Source: Thinopyrum elongatum (Eukaryota > Streptophyta > Magnoliopsida > Poales > Poaceae). From it: a DNA stretch of 64,000 nucleotides. The notes under the pieces were generated by a model that worked only from the letters and a program-made list of their open reading frames with translations, did not search any database and had not been told where the DNA came from. Location: NCBI GenBank assembly GCA_011799875.1, contig CM022298.1:495607180-495671179 (forward strand), read 5' to 3'. Below, in pieces: positions 1-10,646 of the stretch (its first letter is position 1; the number at the start of each line of letters is the position of its first letter). A program made the translations under genes and the position numbers.

Positions 1-7
1 AAAAAGG

Positions 8-20
8 TAGCCCCCGAGTG
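8..20 (-). other. Putative polypurine tract of the gypsy element
   Basis: On the minus strand this reads as a G-rich run (CTCGGGGGCTAC), just after the integrase end and the 3' untranslated stretch. A G-rich tract directly before the 3' LTR primes plus-strand synthesis in these elements. The LTR itself is not in the window, so this is inferred from position. Confidence 0.4.
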
Positions 21-80
21 TGCCTCAGGGTACCTGTTGTCTTTACTTAATACAAAAGATAGCGTGGTACATACACTACA

Positions 81-1676
81 TCAACTGTAAAATGGGCGGA
101 GGAGGTTCGCGTTCCATGGGCGTTCCGACTCTTGGCCGGCTGTGTCCCTCTTGCGTGCCCTGGGCTTCTGCGCGTCGATTAGGTAGTAGGAGTCATTGCC
201 CAGGGCCTTGCTGATGATGAAGGGCCCCTCCCAAGGAGCAGAGAGCTTGTGCTGGCCGACTATTCGCTGGATCAGTCGGAGCACAAGGTCGCCTTCGCAG
301 AAAGCACGCGGCTTGATCTTCTTGTTTTGGTAGCGGTGCAGGCTCTGCTGGTAGATGGCGGACCGCCTGAGTGCTATCAGCCGGGCCTCTTAGAGCAAAT
401 CGACACCATCTTCGCGCGCCTCCTTTGCTTCCGCCTCCGTGTACAAGATGACGCGAGGCGAGTCGAGCTCGATATCTGTTGGGATGACGGCCTCAGCCCC
501 GTACACGAGGAAGAAAGGTGTGAAGCCGGTTGACCGGTTTGGCGTAGTCCGGAGACTCCAAAGGACGGCCGGTAGCTCCTTGATCCAGCAGCCGACCGAG
601 CGCTCCAGTGGCTCGACTAGCCGTGGCTTGATTCCAGATAGAATGAGGCCATTTACCCGCTCCACCTGGCTGTTTGACTGCGGGTGAGCAACCAACGCGA
701 GGTCCAGTCGGATGCCCTGTGCCGCGCAGAAACGAGCCAAGGCACCTTTGGCGAAGTTCGTGCCGTTGTCGGTGATGATGCTATGCGGGATGCCGTATCG
801 AACGGTGATATCTGCGATGAATGTGACGGCTGTGGGGCCGTTCAGCTTCTTGATCGGCCTCGCCTCGATCCACTTCATGAATTTGTCCACGGTGACCAAC
901 AGATGGGTCATGCCGTCGCGTGCTATCTTGAATGGGCCCACCATGTCCAACCCCCATACGGCAAACGACCAGGTGATGGGAATGGTCTTGAGGGCTGAGG
1001 CCGACAGGTGCTGCTTGGCGCTGAAACGCTGGCACCCTTTGCACTTTCGGACCAACTCCTTGGCGTCGCCCAGAGCAGTCAGCCAGAAAAAACCGTGGCA
1101 GAAAGCCTTGGCAACGAGGGCTCTGGAGGCGGCATGGTGGCCACATTCGCCTTGATGAATGTCCCTGAGGATTGCAATGCCCTTCTCCGGCTCGACGCAG
1201 CGCTGGAAGACACCAGTCGCGCTGCGCCTGACGAGCTCTCTGTTGATGATCGTGTATGCGGTCGCTCGGCGTTGCACTTGCCGGGCCAACACCATGTCGG
1301 CTGGGAGCTCGCGGCTCACTAGAAAGTTGAGGATGGGCTGCGCCCAAGACGGGGCTTCCACCACCATCATGACAGCGACCGGCGCCAAGTAGGCCAGGTT
1401 GGGAGGCGGTGGGTTGGAGCCGGCCGCTCCTTGTTGCGTCACGGAAGTCCTCGGGCCGACTACAATAGTCCCCGGGCCGGGTTCTGGAGTTCTCGGGCCG
1501 GGTTTAGGTGCTGCAGCCCTCGGGCCGCCTACAGAAGTCCCCGAGCCGGCTGTTGAAGTCCCCGAGCCGGATCCGGCTGCTCCAGGGTCAGCCGACACGA
1601 AGATGGATTCTGATTCCGGCAAAGGTTGGATAGACGGCTTGCGCAAGCACTCGAGGGAGACGCCGGCTGGAATAGC
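81..1676 (-). pseudogene. Ty3/gypsy integrase (broken)
   Basis: Integrase inserts the element's cDNA into host DNA. The zinc-binding HHCC region is visible (HQGECGHH, then CKGC). The catalytic core follows: D in GLDMVGPF, D in ITDNGTNF, E in SQVERVNG. A stop near 387 cuts off the C-terminal part, which resumes at 284 and ends at 81 with the typical gypsy tail NLLRPFYS. A proline/glycine-rich stretch (about residues 20-85 of the 1646-390 reading frame) precedes the zinc domain and is encoded by a short tandem repeat. The frame is separated from the RNase H region by a stop at 1677. Family identity is firm; activity is excluded by the stops. Confidence 0.9.
1440..1590 (-). repeat. Degenerate minisatellite encoding a Pro/Gly/Thr-rich linker in the gypsy polyprotein
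   Basis: Imperfect units of about 20-36 bp containing CCCCGAGCCGG or CTCGGGCCG recur about seven times. They translate to GPRT-, EPGPG- and SGTS-like peptides between RNase H and integrase. Confidence 0.7.
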
Positions 1677-3720
1677 CTACCGAGTGGAGTCAATTCGTGC
1701 CAGGGCGTCGGTTGCTTCGTTGTCGGCCCGGGGCACATGGATGAATTCGCACCCATCGAAGTGCCCGCTGATGTGCTGGACGAGGAAGTGGTAGCTGGCC
1801 ATATTGGCGTCCTTGGCGTCCCAGTCACCAGAAGATTGTTGGACCACCAGGTCCGAGTCATCGTAGCACACGGCGGATGCCGATCTCCTTGGCTAGCTGG
1901 GGCCCATGGACGAGTGCCTCGTACTCAGCCACGTTGTTGGAGGCGGCAAAGTGGATCTGCAGCATGTACTTCAGCTTGTCGCCTTTGGGAGAGGTGAGAA
2001 CGATGCCGGCTCCAAAACTGGTGCGCATCTTCGAGTCGTCGAAGTGCATCCGCCAGTGCATGGAATCCGGCGCTGGCGGCAAGTACTGGGTCTCGGCCCA
2101 GTCGACAAGGAAGCCGGCTAGCGCTTGGGACTTGATGGCAGTACGGGGCTGGTAGTGGATGGTGTGGGGAGCCAGCTCGATGGCCCACTTGGCCACCCGG
2201 CCCGAGGCATCTCGGTTGCCCATGATCTCGGCAAGAGGGGCGGTGCAGACAACCGTGATGGAGTGCTCCTGGAAGTACTGCTTCAACTTCTTGGCGGCAA
2301 AGTACATGCCATAGCACATCTTCTGGTAGTGGGGGTAGTTCTGCTTGGAGGTGGACAGCACCTCGCTCAAGTAATAAACTGGCCTCTGGACCGGCTGTGC
2401 CCTGCCGGCTTCTGGGCGCTTGACAGTAATCACCATGCTGACAACCCGGTTGGTGGCAGCGATGTAGAGGAGCAGTGGTTCTTTGGCGGCCGGAGCCGCT
2501 AGCACAAGCGGCGTGGACAGCATCCTCTTGAGCTGGAGGAATGCCTCGTCTGCCTGGTCATTCCACTCGAAGCACTTGGTCTTCTTCATCAGTTGGTACA
2601 GAGGGAGGGCCTTCTCGCCCAGCCGGCTGATGAACCGGCTAAGAGATGCCAGGCACCCGCTGAACATCTGGACATCCCGCAGCTTGGTCGGTTTCTTCAT
2701 CCGCTCAATGGCCTTGATCTTCACGGGGTTGCACTTGATCCCACGCTCAGAAACGAAGAAGCCAAGGAGCTGGCCGGCTGGCACTCCGAAGACACACTTC
2801 TTCAGGTTGAGCTTGATCTGGAAGCGGCGCAAGTTGGCAAAGGTCTCCTTGAGGTCTTCCAAAAGGGTGCCACTCTTCTCCGTCTTCACTACTATGTCAT
2901 CCACATAGACGTGGGCATTCCTGCCGAGTTGTGGCAGGAGACACTTCTGCATGCAGCGTTGGAAGGTGGCGCCAGCGTTCCTCAAGCCGAACGTCATGGT
3001 GAGGTAGCAGAACGCGCCGAAAGGGGTGATGAAGGCGGTCTTCACTAGATCGGCGGGGTCCAACTTAATCTGGTGGTAGCCGGAGTAGGCATCCAAAAAG
3101 GACAAAAGCTCGCAGCTGGCCGTGGAGTCGATCACTTGATCAATCCGGGGCAAGGCAAACGGATCCTTGGGGCAGGCCTTGTTCAGGCTCGTGTAGTCGA
3201 TACACATGCGCCACTTGTTGTTTTTCTTCAAAACGAGGACTGGGTTGGCAAGCCAGTCCAGGTAGAACACTTCCATGATGAAGCCGGCCGCCAGAAGCCG
3301 GGCGATTTCTTCACCAACAATCCTTCTCTTCTCTTCTGATAGGCAGCGAAGGGGTTGCTTGACCGGCTTAGCATCCGGCCGCACATGCAGCTTGTGCTCG
3401 GCGAATTCCTTCGGAACACCCGGCATGTCCTTGGGGGACCATGCAAAGATGTCTCGATTCTCATGGAGGAAGTCAACGAGCTCGCTTTCCTATTTGCTGT
3501 TGAGGTTGGACCCCACAACAGCGTACTGCTCCGGGTGCGCCGGGTCCAAGATGATCTTCTTGGTTTCCTTGGCCAGCTGGAAGGAGGCCTCGCCTTCAAC
3601 ATCCTTGGGGTCTGTCGGCATGGCCGGCTGCTCACTGGCCATGGCTACAGCCAGATCAAGGAGGTGCTTCTCTTTGGTGATGACGAGGGACTCGGCCAAC
3701 CGGGAGCTGGCAGCGCACAC
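1677..3720 (-). pseudogene. Ty3/gypsy reverse transcriptase and RNase H (broken)
   Basis: This region copies element RNA into DNA. The RT core shows WRMCIDYTSLN, the FLDAYSGYHQI block, the FGLRNAGATFQR block and the catalytic YVDD box. The RNase H linked to RT follows (LLLYIAATN, then the Y-LSE-VLST region). A second RNase H-like segment has MHFDDSKM and NNVAEYEALV, as in the Tat clade. A stop at 3490 interrupts the segment before RT. A frame change near 1865 puts the last RNase H part (ending at 1677) in the integrase frame. The upstream junction with protease is also frame-shifted. Confidence 0.9.
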
Positions 3721-4637
3721 GTGAGTGACTTCTTATAGTCGCCGGCAATGGTGATGATGCCCTTGGGACCCGGCATCTTCATCTTCAGGTACGCGTAATG
3801 CGGAACCGCCATGAACTTGGCCAGTGTTGGCCGGCCCAAGAGCGCGTGGTAGGGGCTGTCCAAGTTGACCACCTCGAACCAGATAGGCTCGCGGTGGAAG
3901 TGGGTCTTGTCACCGAACAGGACATCGATATTGATCTTGCCGATTGGAGAGCAGGAAAGCCGAGGGACGATGCCATGGAACACGGTCCGACTGGGCTGGA
4001 GTTGCTTCTCCTTGATGCCCAACTTTTCAATGGTGTCGTGGTAGAGGATGTTGATGCTGCTACCATCGCCTATCAGGACTCGGGAGAAGCGGCACACCCA
4101 CCGCTCGGTTGAGAAGGTGGAGTCCAGCACCATGGCATAGGCACCCGGCGAAGGCATCATGGCCAGATGGTCATCTCGGCTCCAGGTGATGGGCCTTTCG
4201 GACCAGTGCATAAATTTGGGGACCTCAGGGATAACAGCATTCACCTCGTGATGCTGCTGACGCCGACTGTGCTTGTCGCCGGCTTCACTTGTGAAGACGA
4301 CGTAAGTGGCGTTCTCGTTGGGGAATTCATCTTGGAGCATGCCAACAGGGCGGACCGGCTGCTGAGGAGCCGGAGCCGCCGGGCCGGGCGAAGGAGGCGG
4401 CAAGCCCTCACCCTTAGTGATTCGGGTGAGCCAGCTGCACTGCCGGGTCATGTGGTTGGAGGGCTTCGCGCAGCTGTGGAACTTGCAAGGAGCGTCGAGG
4501 GCTTGCTCAAAGGAAAAGGCCGGCAGCCAGGCGCCCTTGCCGCCCCGCTGACGCTTGGGGCCGGGCTGCCCTGCCGGCTGCTGGTCCTTGATGGTTGCTA
4601 CCTGCCGGTTGTTAGAAGCTGGTTGCTGGGCCTTGCG
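3645..4637 (-). pseudogene. Gypsy aspartic protease with upstream zinc-knuckle-like motif
   Basis: The protease cleaves the polyprotein. Its active-site region reads VLIGDGSSINIL where the family usually has a LIDGGSSANIL-like block, followed by the HALLGRPTLAKF block that is conserved in plant gypsy proteases. Upstream, near 4440-4490, lies a C-x2-H...H-x4-C motif (CKFH, NHMTRQC) at the end of gag. The frame is the same as the gag core but is separated from it by a stop at 4638. The frame downstream into RT is shifted. The GDG spelling at the active site may be a decayed DGG; I cannot tell whether the parent copy was active. Confidence 0.8.
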
Positions 4638-6300
4638 CTATTTGTCGTTCGGCTGCTGGCGCCGATTGGAGTCACCAGCCGGCGCTTGAGAAGCCAGCGG
4701 GATCACCTTCCCGGACGCGTCAATCCGGATCTCCGACTTCATGGAGGAATCAGCCATGGCATACTTGTCCGCCACCACCAGGAGCTCGTCCAGGGTAGCC
4801 GGCTCATCGCACAGAAGCTTGTGCTTGAGCAGGGTGCCCTCTCTGCACCCGGCGGTGAAGTACTCAATGGCCTGCACTTTGTGCACCCCTTCGCAGGAGT
4901 TGCGCAACTCGGCCCAGCGCGTCAGGTAGTCGCGAGTAGACTCGGCCGGCCCCTGAACGCACATGGAGAGCTGGCGAGGCTTCGGAGGCCGCTTGTAGGT
5001 GCTATTGAAGTTGCGTACGAAGACTTCGCTGAAGTCCAGCCAACTGTTGATGCTGTTGGCCTTGAGGCTGTTCAGCCATGTCCGGGCCGTGCCCAGCAGC
5101 ATGAGCGGAACATACTTCACGGCAACGCGCTTGTTATCGTTCGCTATGCTGACTGCCGTGGCGTAGTCGGTCAGCCAATCTTCCGACTTCACGGCGCCGT
5201 TGTACTTAGGAGTGTCGCGAGGCAGCGAGAACCCTTTGGGGAGAGGGCTCATCGCGGATGCAGGGGCCGAAGCAGGCCGGGCCGACTGTCTCCTCTTCCT
5301 CCATTTCCAGGGACCGAGCCAGCTGCTCGATCCGGCAACGAGTGTCATTCTCGCTGACTGCTTCACGGGGGCCCAACTGGCCCCCCAACCCCCAAGGTCG
5401 GGTGGTCAACCGGCGCCGGAGAAGCCAGCCTCTCCCTGCGGGGGGAGGCGGACGTTCGTCCTGCTGGCGCCGGCCCTCCACTCTCGGAGGAACTTGCCGG
5501 TTGTTCGCAACCATCTCGTGGGAGCACCGGCTGCGGCTAGCAGCCGGCTCTAGGTTCCACTGGCCGCGGCCACCGCCACTTGGGGACCGGGAGGTCGCCC
5601 CATTCTCGTGGCGGGGTGGAGAGTTTCTCTCCGGGAGGTCGGCCTGCTGGCCGGCTCCCACCACGCGGTTGCATGCGTCTTGCTACGTGTTCGCAGCATT
5701 GAGGAGCTCCTGGAGGCGGTCCAGCTAGCTGCGCCGTTCGTCTCCTTTCAGGTTCTCGAGCTCTTCTGCCGCCGCCTACGCGGCGCGCAGGTTCTGCACT
5801 GGGGTGTCGTAGATCGGGCGTCCGGCCCCCAGCATGCTAGCGATGGCCGCGCCGCATTGCCGGATGGCGCCGGCTCGGCTGGGCTTGTCTGCAGCGGGCG
5901 TGCCGCCCGTTATGCGATCGATCTCACGCTGGTTAGCCTCAGCGCGGTGCTTCATGGCTGCGATCTTGGTGGCGCTGTCAAGGAGCTTGACGCGGATTTC
6001 TTCTAGCACCGCCCCATCGGTGTTGGCACCGACGAGAGCAACCAGGTCCTGCATTGCTGCTCGCAATGGGTCCCCGACGGCCCCGCCAGAGTCCTGGTTG
6101 TTACCAGTGACCATCACCTCCACAAAGACGCCGGCATCGAGCGCGTCGGCAGAGGCGATGCTAGCGCTAGGAGGGAGCGGGTCGTCGATGACCACCACGT
6201 CGCCAGGGAACCCGTCGGAGGCGGCTGCATCGGAGAGGGTGAGCTTCTCAAAGAGGTCGGTGAGGTGGCTCACGGCGCAAATGGCTCCGCGTCGGAGGTG
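4638..6300 (-). pseudogene. Gypsy gag (nucleocapsid/capsid), frame-shifted
   Basis: The retrotransposon gag core is at 4638-5300: a DTPKYNG start, then ARTWLNSL, the FVRNFNSTYKRP block and YLTRWAELRNS, ending in the EYFTAG and GTLLKHKL region. This is the usual plant gypsy gag signature (W-L-L and R-F-Y blocks). The N-terminal part (about 6300-5776) is Ala/Asp-rich in another frame, and a charged Arg-rich linker fills 5660-5300 with a shift near 5300. The core ends at a TAG at 4638. Gag packages the element RNA in the cytoplasm. Confidence 0.8.
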
Positions 6301-6500
6301 ACCGTATTGGAAAGGCTGGACTTTCCAAAGGGGTCGACGAGGCAGCTCGCGGGGCAAACGGCTCCCGCGTCGGGCGATGCGTCGGTGCAAGCACAAGCGA
6401 ACGCATAAGGCTGGTTGATCAAGCCAGACGCGATGCGCTCGCCGGAGGGAAAGGTGGTTCCCGTCCAGAACACAACTCCGGCCGACGCCGCGGATGGCCC

Positions 6501-6514
6501 CACGGTGGGCGCCA
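6501..6514 (-). other. Primer-binding site of the gypsy element
   Basis: The minus strand reads TGGCGCCCACCGTG directly inside the 5' LTR. TGGCGCC is a common primer-binding start in grass gypsy elements; the cognate tRNA is not assigned here. Confidence 0.65.
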
Positions 6515-6521
6515 ACTATCA

Positions 6522-7366
6522 TGGTAATCTCACGTCAGATGCCAGGGGGTGGCTTATCACGGGTGGAGCCATGAGGACGTCATCGGGTTCCGGAAGCGAG
6601 AGTGAGCACGAGCTCGGGAGCACACGAGACGTACCCAGGTTCGGGGCTCTCCGGAGAGATAACACCCCTAATCCTGCTATGATGACTATGATCAAGAGTA
6701 TACAAGGTTGCTCCTTGAGCTGTGTTGCTAGAGGAGGAAGAAGGGTAGAGCTCCCTCTCTTCTCCTAGCTGTGGTGTGTGGAATGAAAGCTGAACCCTTT
6801 GCATGGGTGAGCCCTAGGGGGTCTTATAGGCCGTCCCCCCAGGGGTACAATGGTAATATGGCCGGGTGTAGGACCCGGGTGTCAGTGTCTAGGGCCGCCG
6901 GGTTCTCCGCCGGCTGCTGGGGCCCGTCTCTGGAGGGCCCCGCCGGCTGCCGAGAATCCGGCCGACAGGTAGGGCCCGCCGCCTACGGGCCATGCTGATT
7001 GCCTTTTGCTGTAGCACAGTCCTTGCTGACGAGGGCCGCATCATGAGTCGCATGGCTACAGTCCCGCGCCGTGCGGGTGGGAAGCCACCTGGTCAGCGCA
7101 CACTGTAGCCACGCTTCTCCAATATTCGGGGGAGCAGACGACACTGTTGCTACGCCTTGTCTTGTCGTAGTAGGTGAGTGCAGACTCCGAGGGGGAGGAG
7201 GGGCCGGCTGCTGGAAGTCGGCCCGCCCCCAAGGACGCCTTCTTGGGGTGCGCCGTCTTCTGGAAGCCGGCCTGCGTGGCCAGTCGGCATGAGGAGCTTT
7301 GCCAGCCCCGATGTCTTGAAATGTTATTGGGGCGGATGAGGCTACCCGGGGTCCATCCCCCCGACA
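6522..7366 (-). repeat. 5' LTR of the gypsy element
   Basis: On the minus strand it begins TGTCGGGGGGATGG (plus-strand end CCGACA at 7361-7366). It runs to about 6522, 7 bases before the primer-binding site. The inner edge is less certain (between 6515 and 6524) because the second LTR is outside the window. Confidence 0.7.
6823..6828 (-). promoter_or_regulatory. Probable TATA box in the gypsy LTR
   Basis: TATAAG on the minus strand inside the LTR, about 540 bases from its start, in a suitable place for the U3/R boundary. It is a position-based guess. Confidence 0.35.
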
Positions 7367-7442
7367 TCTCCATCATCTAACCTTTAGACGCACGGGCACA
7401 CACGAAGAGCGGCGCGAGCTTGCCGTGGTGTTATTATCTCTA

Positions 7443-7872
7443 TCTCTACTCCTATAAAAGACTCAGTTGGTGATGATGGTGTGTGTACCATCCTTCATTT
7501 TTGACAATTAGATCTGCATCTAACGGCTGTGAGGTAAGTTGTGGCATTTTTGCAACAATAGCCCACTTCTCTGCTCCAATTTGCAGAAAACCCCTTATTA
7601 TCTTATAAGCAACCACATCCCTCCCTCACCTCATCAAAACAGCCTGAGAAATATATTTCTCTACTCCTATAAAAGACTTAGTTGGTGATGATGGTGTGTC
7701 TGCCATCCGTCATTTCTGACCATTAGATCTGCATCTAACGGTTGTGGGGTAAGTTGTGGCATTTTTACAACAATAGCCCATTTCTCTGCTCCAATTTGCA
7801 GAAACCCCTTATTATCTTATAAGCAACCACATCCCTCCCTCACCTCATCAAAACAGCCTGAGAAATATATTT
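7443..7872 (+). repeat. Tandem duplication of the Helitron 5' end, 215-bp units
   Basis: Units 7443-7657 and 7658-7872 are nearly identical, both opening with TCTCTACTCCTATAAAAG and ending near the CCTGAGAAATATATTT stretch. The second unit continues into the unique 3' part. Confidence 0.9.
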
Positions 7873-7996
7873 TGAGTGAAAAGTAATATATTTTTAGTGG
7901 TATATATGTATATCAAAACAAGAGTGTTTTCTTTCAAGTTTGTGAACAAGTACTATTCTACTTTGGATCTGTTGCAACGCACAGGCACATTGCCAG
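7443..7996 (+). mobile_element. Small non-autonomous Helitron-like element
   Basis: It starts with TC (TCTCTACTCCTATAAAAG) after an A at 7442. The 3' end carries a GTTGCAACGCAC-type motif and a small GGCA/TGCC hairpin (7984-7994), then CCAG before a T at 7997. Grass Helitrons usually start TC, end CTRR after a hairpin, and insert between A and T; the last four bases here (CCAG) differ from CTAG by one base. No coding capacity is seen. The call rests on termini and the A/T site. Confidence 0.6.
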
Positions 7997-8770
7997 TAAC
8001 TAAAAAAATGCTTGGAAATAGAAGAATCGCCTAGAACAAGAGACGTTGTGGCTGCTCGAGATGGAGCTAACCACACCTATCCTCCATGCCATGTTAGCAT
8101 GATGAAGCTGTGTGGCTAGTGGGGTGTTTTCGACCGACTGGCTGGGTCCCGAGGTCGAACCATAGGTAGTACGTCTGATACAGTATATTTTTACACGCAC
8201 ATTTTTCCTCCGTGCCGAGACGTGGCACACCCTACTGCACGGTTCCTGGGTCCTCCCGGGTGGTGCACGCATATTTTCTTCCTTGCCGAGACGTGGGATG
8301 CCCTACCACGCGTTTTCTGGGTCCTCCTCGGTCGTAGCGCTGAAGCAAGTAAATGAGTCATCAAATCACAAAAGCCCACCTTTCCCGCCGAGTATGTTAG
8401 TGAAGCACGGTGGCTAGCTAGTTGGGCTAGTGCGACCGATTAGCTAGGACGCCGCCACATTTGTTTTTTTACCCCTTTTTTTCTCTCCTTACCGGTAGGT
8501 AAATTTAAATATCCACCATGGCGTTGCTCTAGTCTTTGGGTGCGGCAGGCGCGGCAGGATTTTTATTTTTTTGATTCACGGGAGCAGGCGCGGCAGTAAT
8601 TAGTCATGATGACTCCGCCTGTAAAACCCACTGCTCCCGGATGTGAAAAGTCATCGACTGGTGTTTTCCCATGGTGAAAACCAAAAGATTCACCCCGCTT
8701 CTCGGCTGGCTCCCTTCACCTTCCCGTAGATTGCATTGCCTTTCAGCCGTTTCGCCCCCTTTGCTTCCTC
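7997..8770. other. Non-coding stretch with a diverged tandem duplication
   Basis: I see no gene here. At about 8194-8340 two diverged units of about 70 bp repeat: each has CACGCATATTTT-like, CCGAGACGTGG, and TTCTGGGTCCTCC blocks. At about 8328-8390 a short stretch (TCGTAGCGC, then GAGTCATCAAATCACAAAA) matches two later copies near 10.3 and 13.9 kb. Confidence 0.6.
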
Positions 8771-8776
8771 TCCCGA

Positions 8777-9480
8777 TTGCTTCTACCTGGTTCCCTGGCG
8801 GCGCACCAGATCACGGAGTCTGAGGTGAGGCGCCTGACACAGGAGCTCCAGGCCAAGGATGTGGAACTTAGGGCCAAGGACGTGGAGCTCCGTGAGCTCA
8901 AGGAGGAGAGGAGTGCCATGCTCCTCCTTTATGTGCGGGAGTTCACGGAGCTTCAAAAGCGGTAGGCGTCCACCACAAAGATGCTCGAGGTGTCGGCGGT
9001 GTTGCTGAAGAAAGCGGGAGATACGATAGGCGGTTAGGCGAGCGGGCCGATCATGACGAGGTCCAGGATCGCCTTAACCACTTGGTGGACCATGTTGCCA
9101 CGCACGTGTTGCGGCTGCGCGATGCCTACCGTTGTGCCAGCGCGACCATGCCGGCCATCGGGCTAAACCCGTTCGACCACCCCGTCGACTTCAACGAGCT
9201 GCGACTTCCCGACCTGGTCTCCTTCTTCACCTATATCTCCGAGGAGCTGAGCCGTCTCCGGGCAATGGTGGGGGCGGAGCTGGACAAGGAGGGGTTGTGG
9301 GTTGTCGTCGCCGTTGCCGCGTGAATCCTCTCAGGGCTTCGTCACCGGAATCCATTCGTGCCATTGGACGCCGTCTTTGACGAGCTGGCTCCCGTAGACC
9401 GGGAGCGGGCTCTGCGGGCGGTGGCACCCTGCATCACCAACGTCGTGCGCCTCGAAAAGCATAGGGACTTCAGTGGTGTT
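8777..9480 (+). pseudogene. Broken coiled-coil protein gene, function unknown
   Basis: The first part encodes a heptad-like, Glu/Leu-rich segment (EVRRLTQELQAKDVELRAKD repeats) that should form a coiled coil; a TAG at 8963 interrupts it. A frame change near 9020 is needed to continue into RADHDEVQDRL, then LRDAYRCASATMPAIGLNPF. A TGA at 9322 breaks the frame again, after which ILSGLRHRNPFVPLD and the NVVRLEKHRDFSGV tail end at 9480. At least three disabling changes in one otherwise continuous homology-like reading mean a pseudogene. I do not recognise the family. Confidence 0.6.
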
Positions 9481-10190
9481 TAGGCGTCATCTGCATGGGC
9501 ATCTCCATGTCTCGGCGCAACATGACCGTTGGATCAAACTTAGACGGTGCAGATCAGTCACTGTAGCACAAAGCGTGTGGGTGTGTTTGGTTGCATTCTC
9601 ATCTCAATATAGTTGTTCCCTCTTCGTGCAAGCTCATCTCAGCACCCCTCTTCATGCATGCTCCTAGTGTATTTGTGTTAACCTACTAGTGTGGACTCAT
9701 GCACTCTGCTAAACACCCAAAAGTGGGTCAAGAAGGGAACTTTTGCTCCCATCCCATGCACCCTTCATACACCCTGCCTAACACTGATTCGTGCTTCATA
9801 TGGTTCATGTTCCGTGGAGTACTGTAGCACCGTACTCTCCGTGCGCTGTAGACCTAGTCCTGTTAACATTGATCTCACTGTTCATTCTCGACCGAGCAAT
9901 CAAAAAAGGGGTATGTTACATTACTGTTCATATAGTTGACATGCGCGGAACATCATTTGTTATCGTCATATCTTACTACACTAGCAACAAGATTATGTAG
10001 TACTGACATATGAACCATTGCACATGCCTAGTAGTAGGAGTACTGTGTAAGTTCAAGTGGTTGCCGTGTTTCACACTCCTCCGTCGTAAGAGTGGAAACG
10101 CTTGCTGTAATCATTTTTTTCTTCAGAAATAGTGGACACGCTGTACCGTGTGGATCCTCCTCAACGGTTATCGGGAAACTTGCTACTCAC
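9481..10190. other. Stretch without a recognisable gene
   Basis: Only short reading frames and AT-leaning sequence; no splice-supported exon, terminal repeat or RNA gene was seen. Confidence 0.5.
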
Positions 10191-10199
10191 TTTCGCCGC

Positions 10200-10395
10200 C
10201 GTGTGGGACAGCTAGCATCGGGGTCCACTTGCCATGCACGAAATTACTCCATACTAGAGTGCACAACTGCACGGTAGACTATCCCGATCGAAGCACCGCA
10301 GTAATGCCCAATGAGCCATCAAATCACAAAACCCCAACCTTTCTAGCAGTAAGTTGGACGGACGAAGCAACCATCATTTCACTCTTCTCCCTCAG
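10200..10395 (+). repeat. Copy 2 of a triplicated leader-like segment
   Basis: Shares with 13848-14010 the blocks GGGGTCCAC, GAGTGCA, ACTGCACGGTAG, GCAGTAATGCCCAATGAGC, TCAAATCAC and GGACGGACGAAGCA in the same order. A shorter match lies at about 8328-8390. Both full copies sit a few hundred bases before a B3-related locus. Confidence 0.8.
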
Positions 10396-10646
10396 CTTCC
10401 TCTCTTGAAGAAAACCCCAACTCGCTTCTCCCTCATCTTGTTCCTCATTTCTTCAAGAAAACCCCGACGCGCTTCTGCCATTGTTCTTCTCTCCCAAAGA
10501 AGGAAAGGCGAGCGCATCAATGGTGTTGATTCTAGCCAAGGCTCGGTCTTGCAACCCCGAGACTGATCCTATAACTCCCTCTCTGTTCTTCTTTTGGGTT
10601 TCTCATTATGGTTTCTTTTCTTTTATTTCTATTTGACAGTTTCTTG

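Larger units (their letters stand above)
1..7366 (-). mobile_element. Degenerate Ty3/gypsy LTR retrotransposon (Tat-like), 3' LTR missing from window
   Basis: Read on the minus strand, the domain order is gag, protease, reverse transcriptase, RNase H, a second RNase H-like region, then integrase. That is the Ty3/gypsy order, and the extra RNase H after the first fits the Tat lineage known from grasses. The 5' LTR lies at 6522-7366, next to a TGGCGCC-type primer-binding site. The left end of the window stops near the polypurine tract, so the 3' LTR should lie outside it. Frame changes and stop codons (4638, 3490, 1677 and about 387, plus shifts near 5300, 3690 and 1865) show that it is dead. 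Lineage assignment is from motif order, not a tree. Confidence 0.9.
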
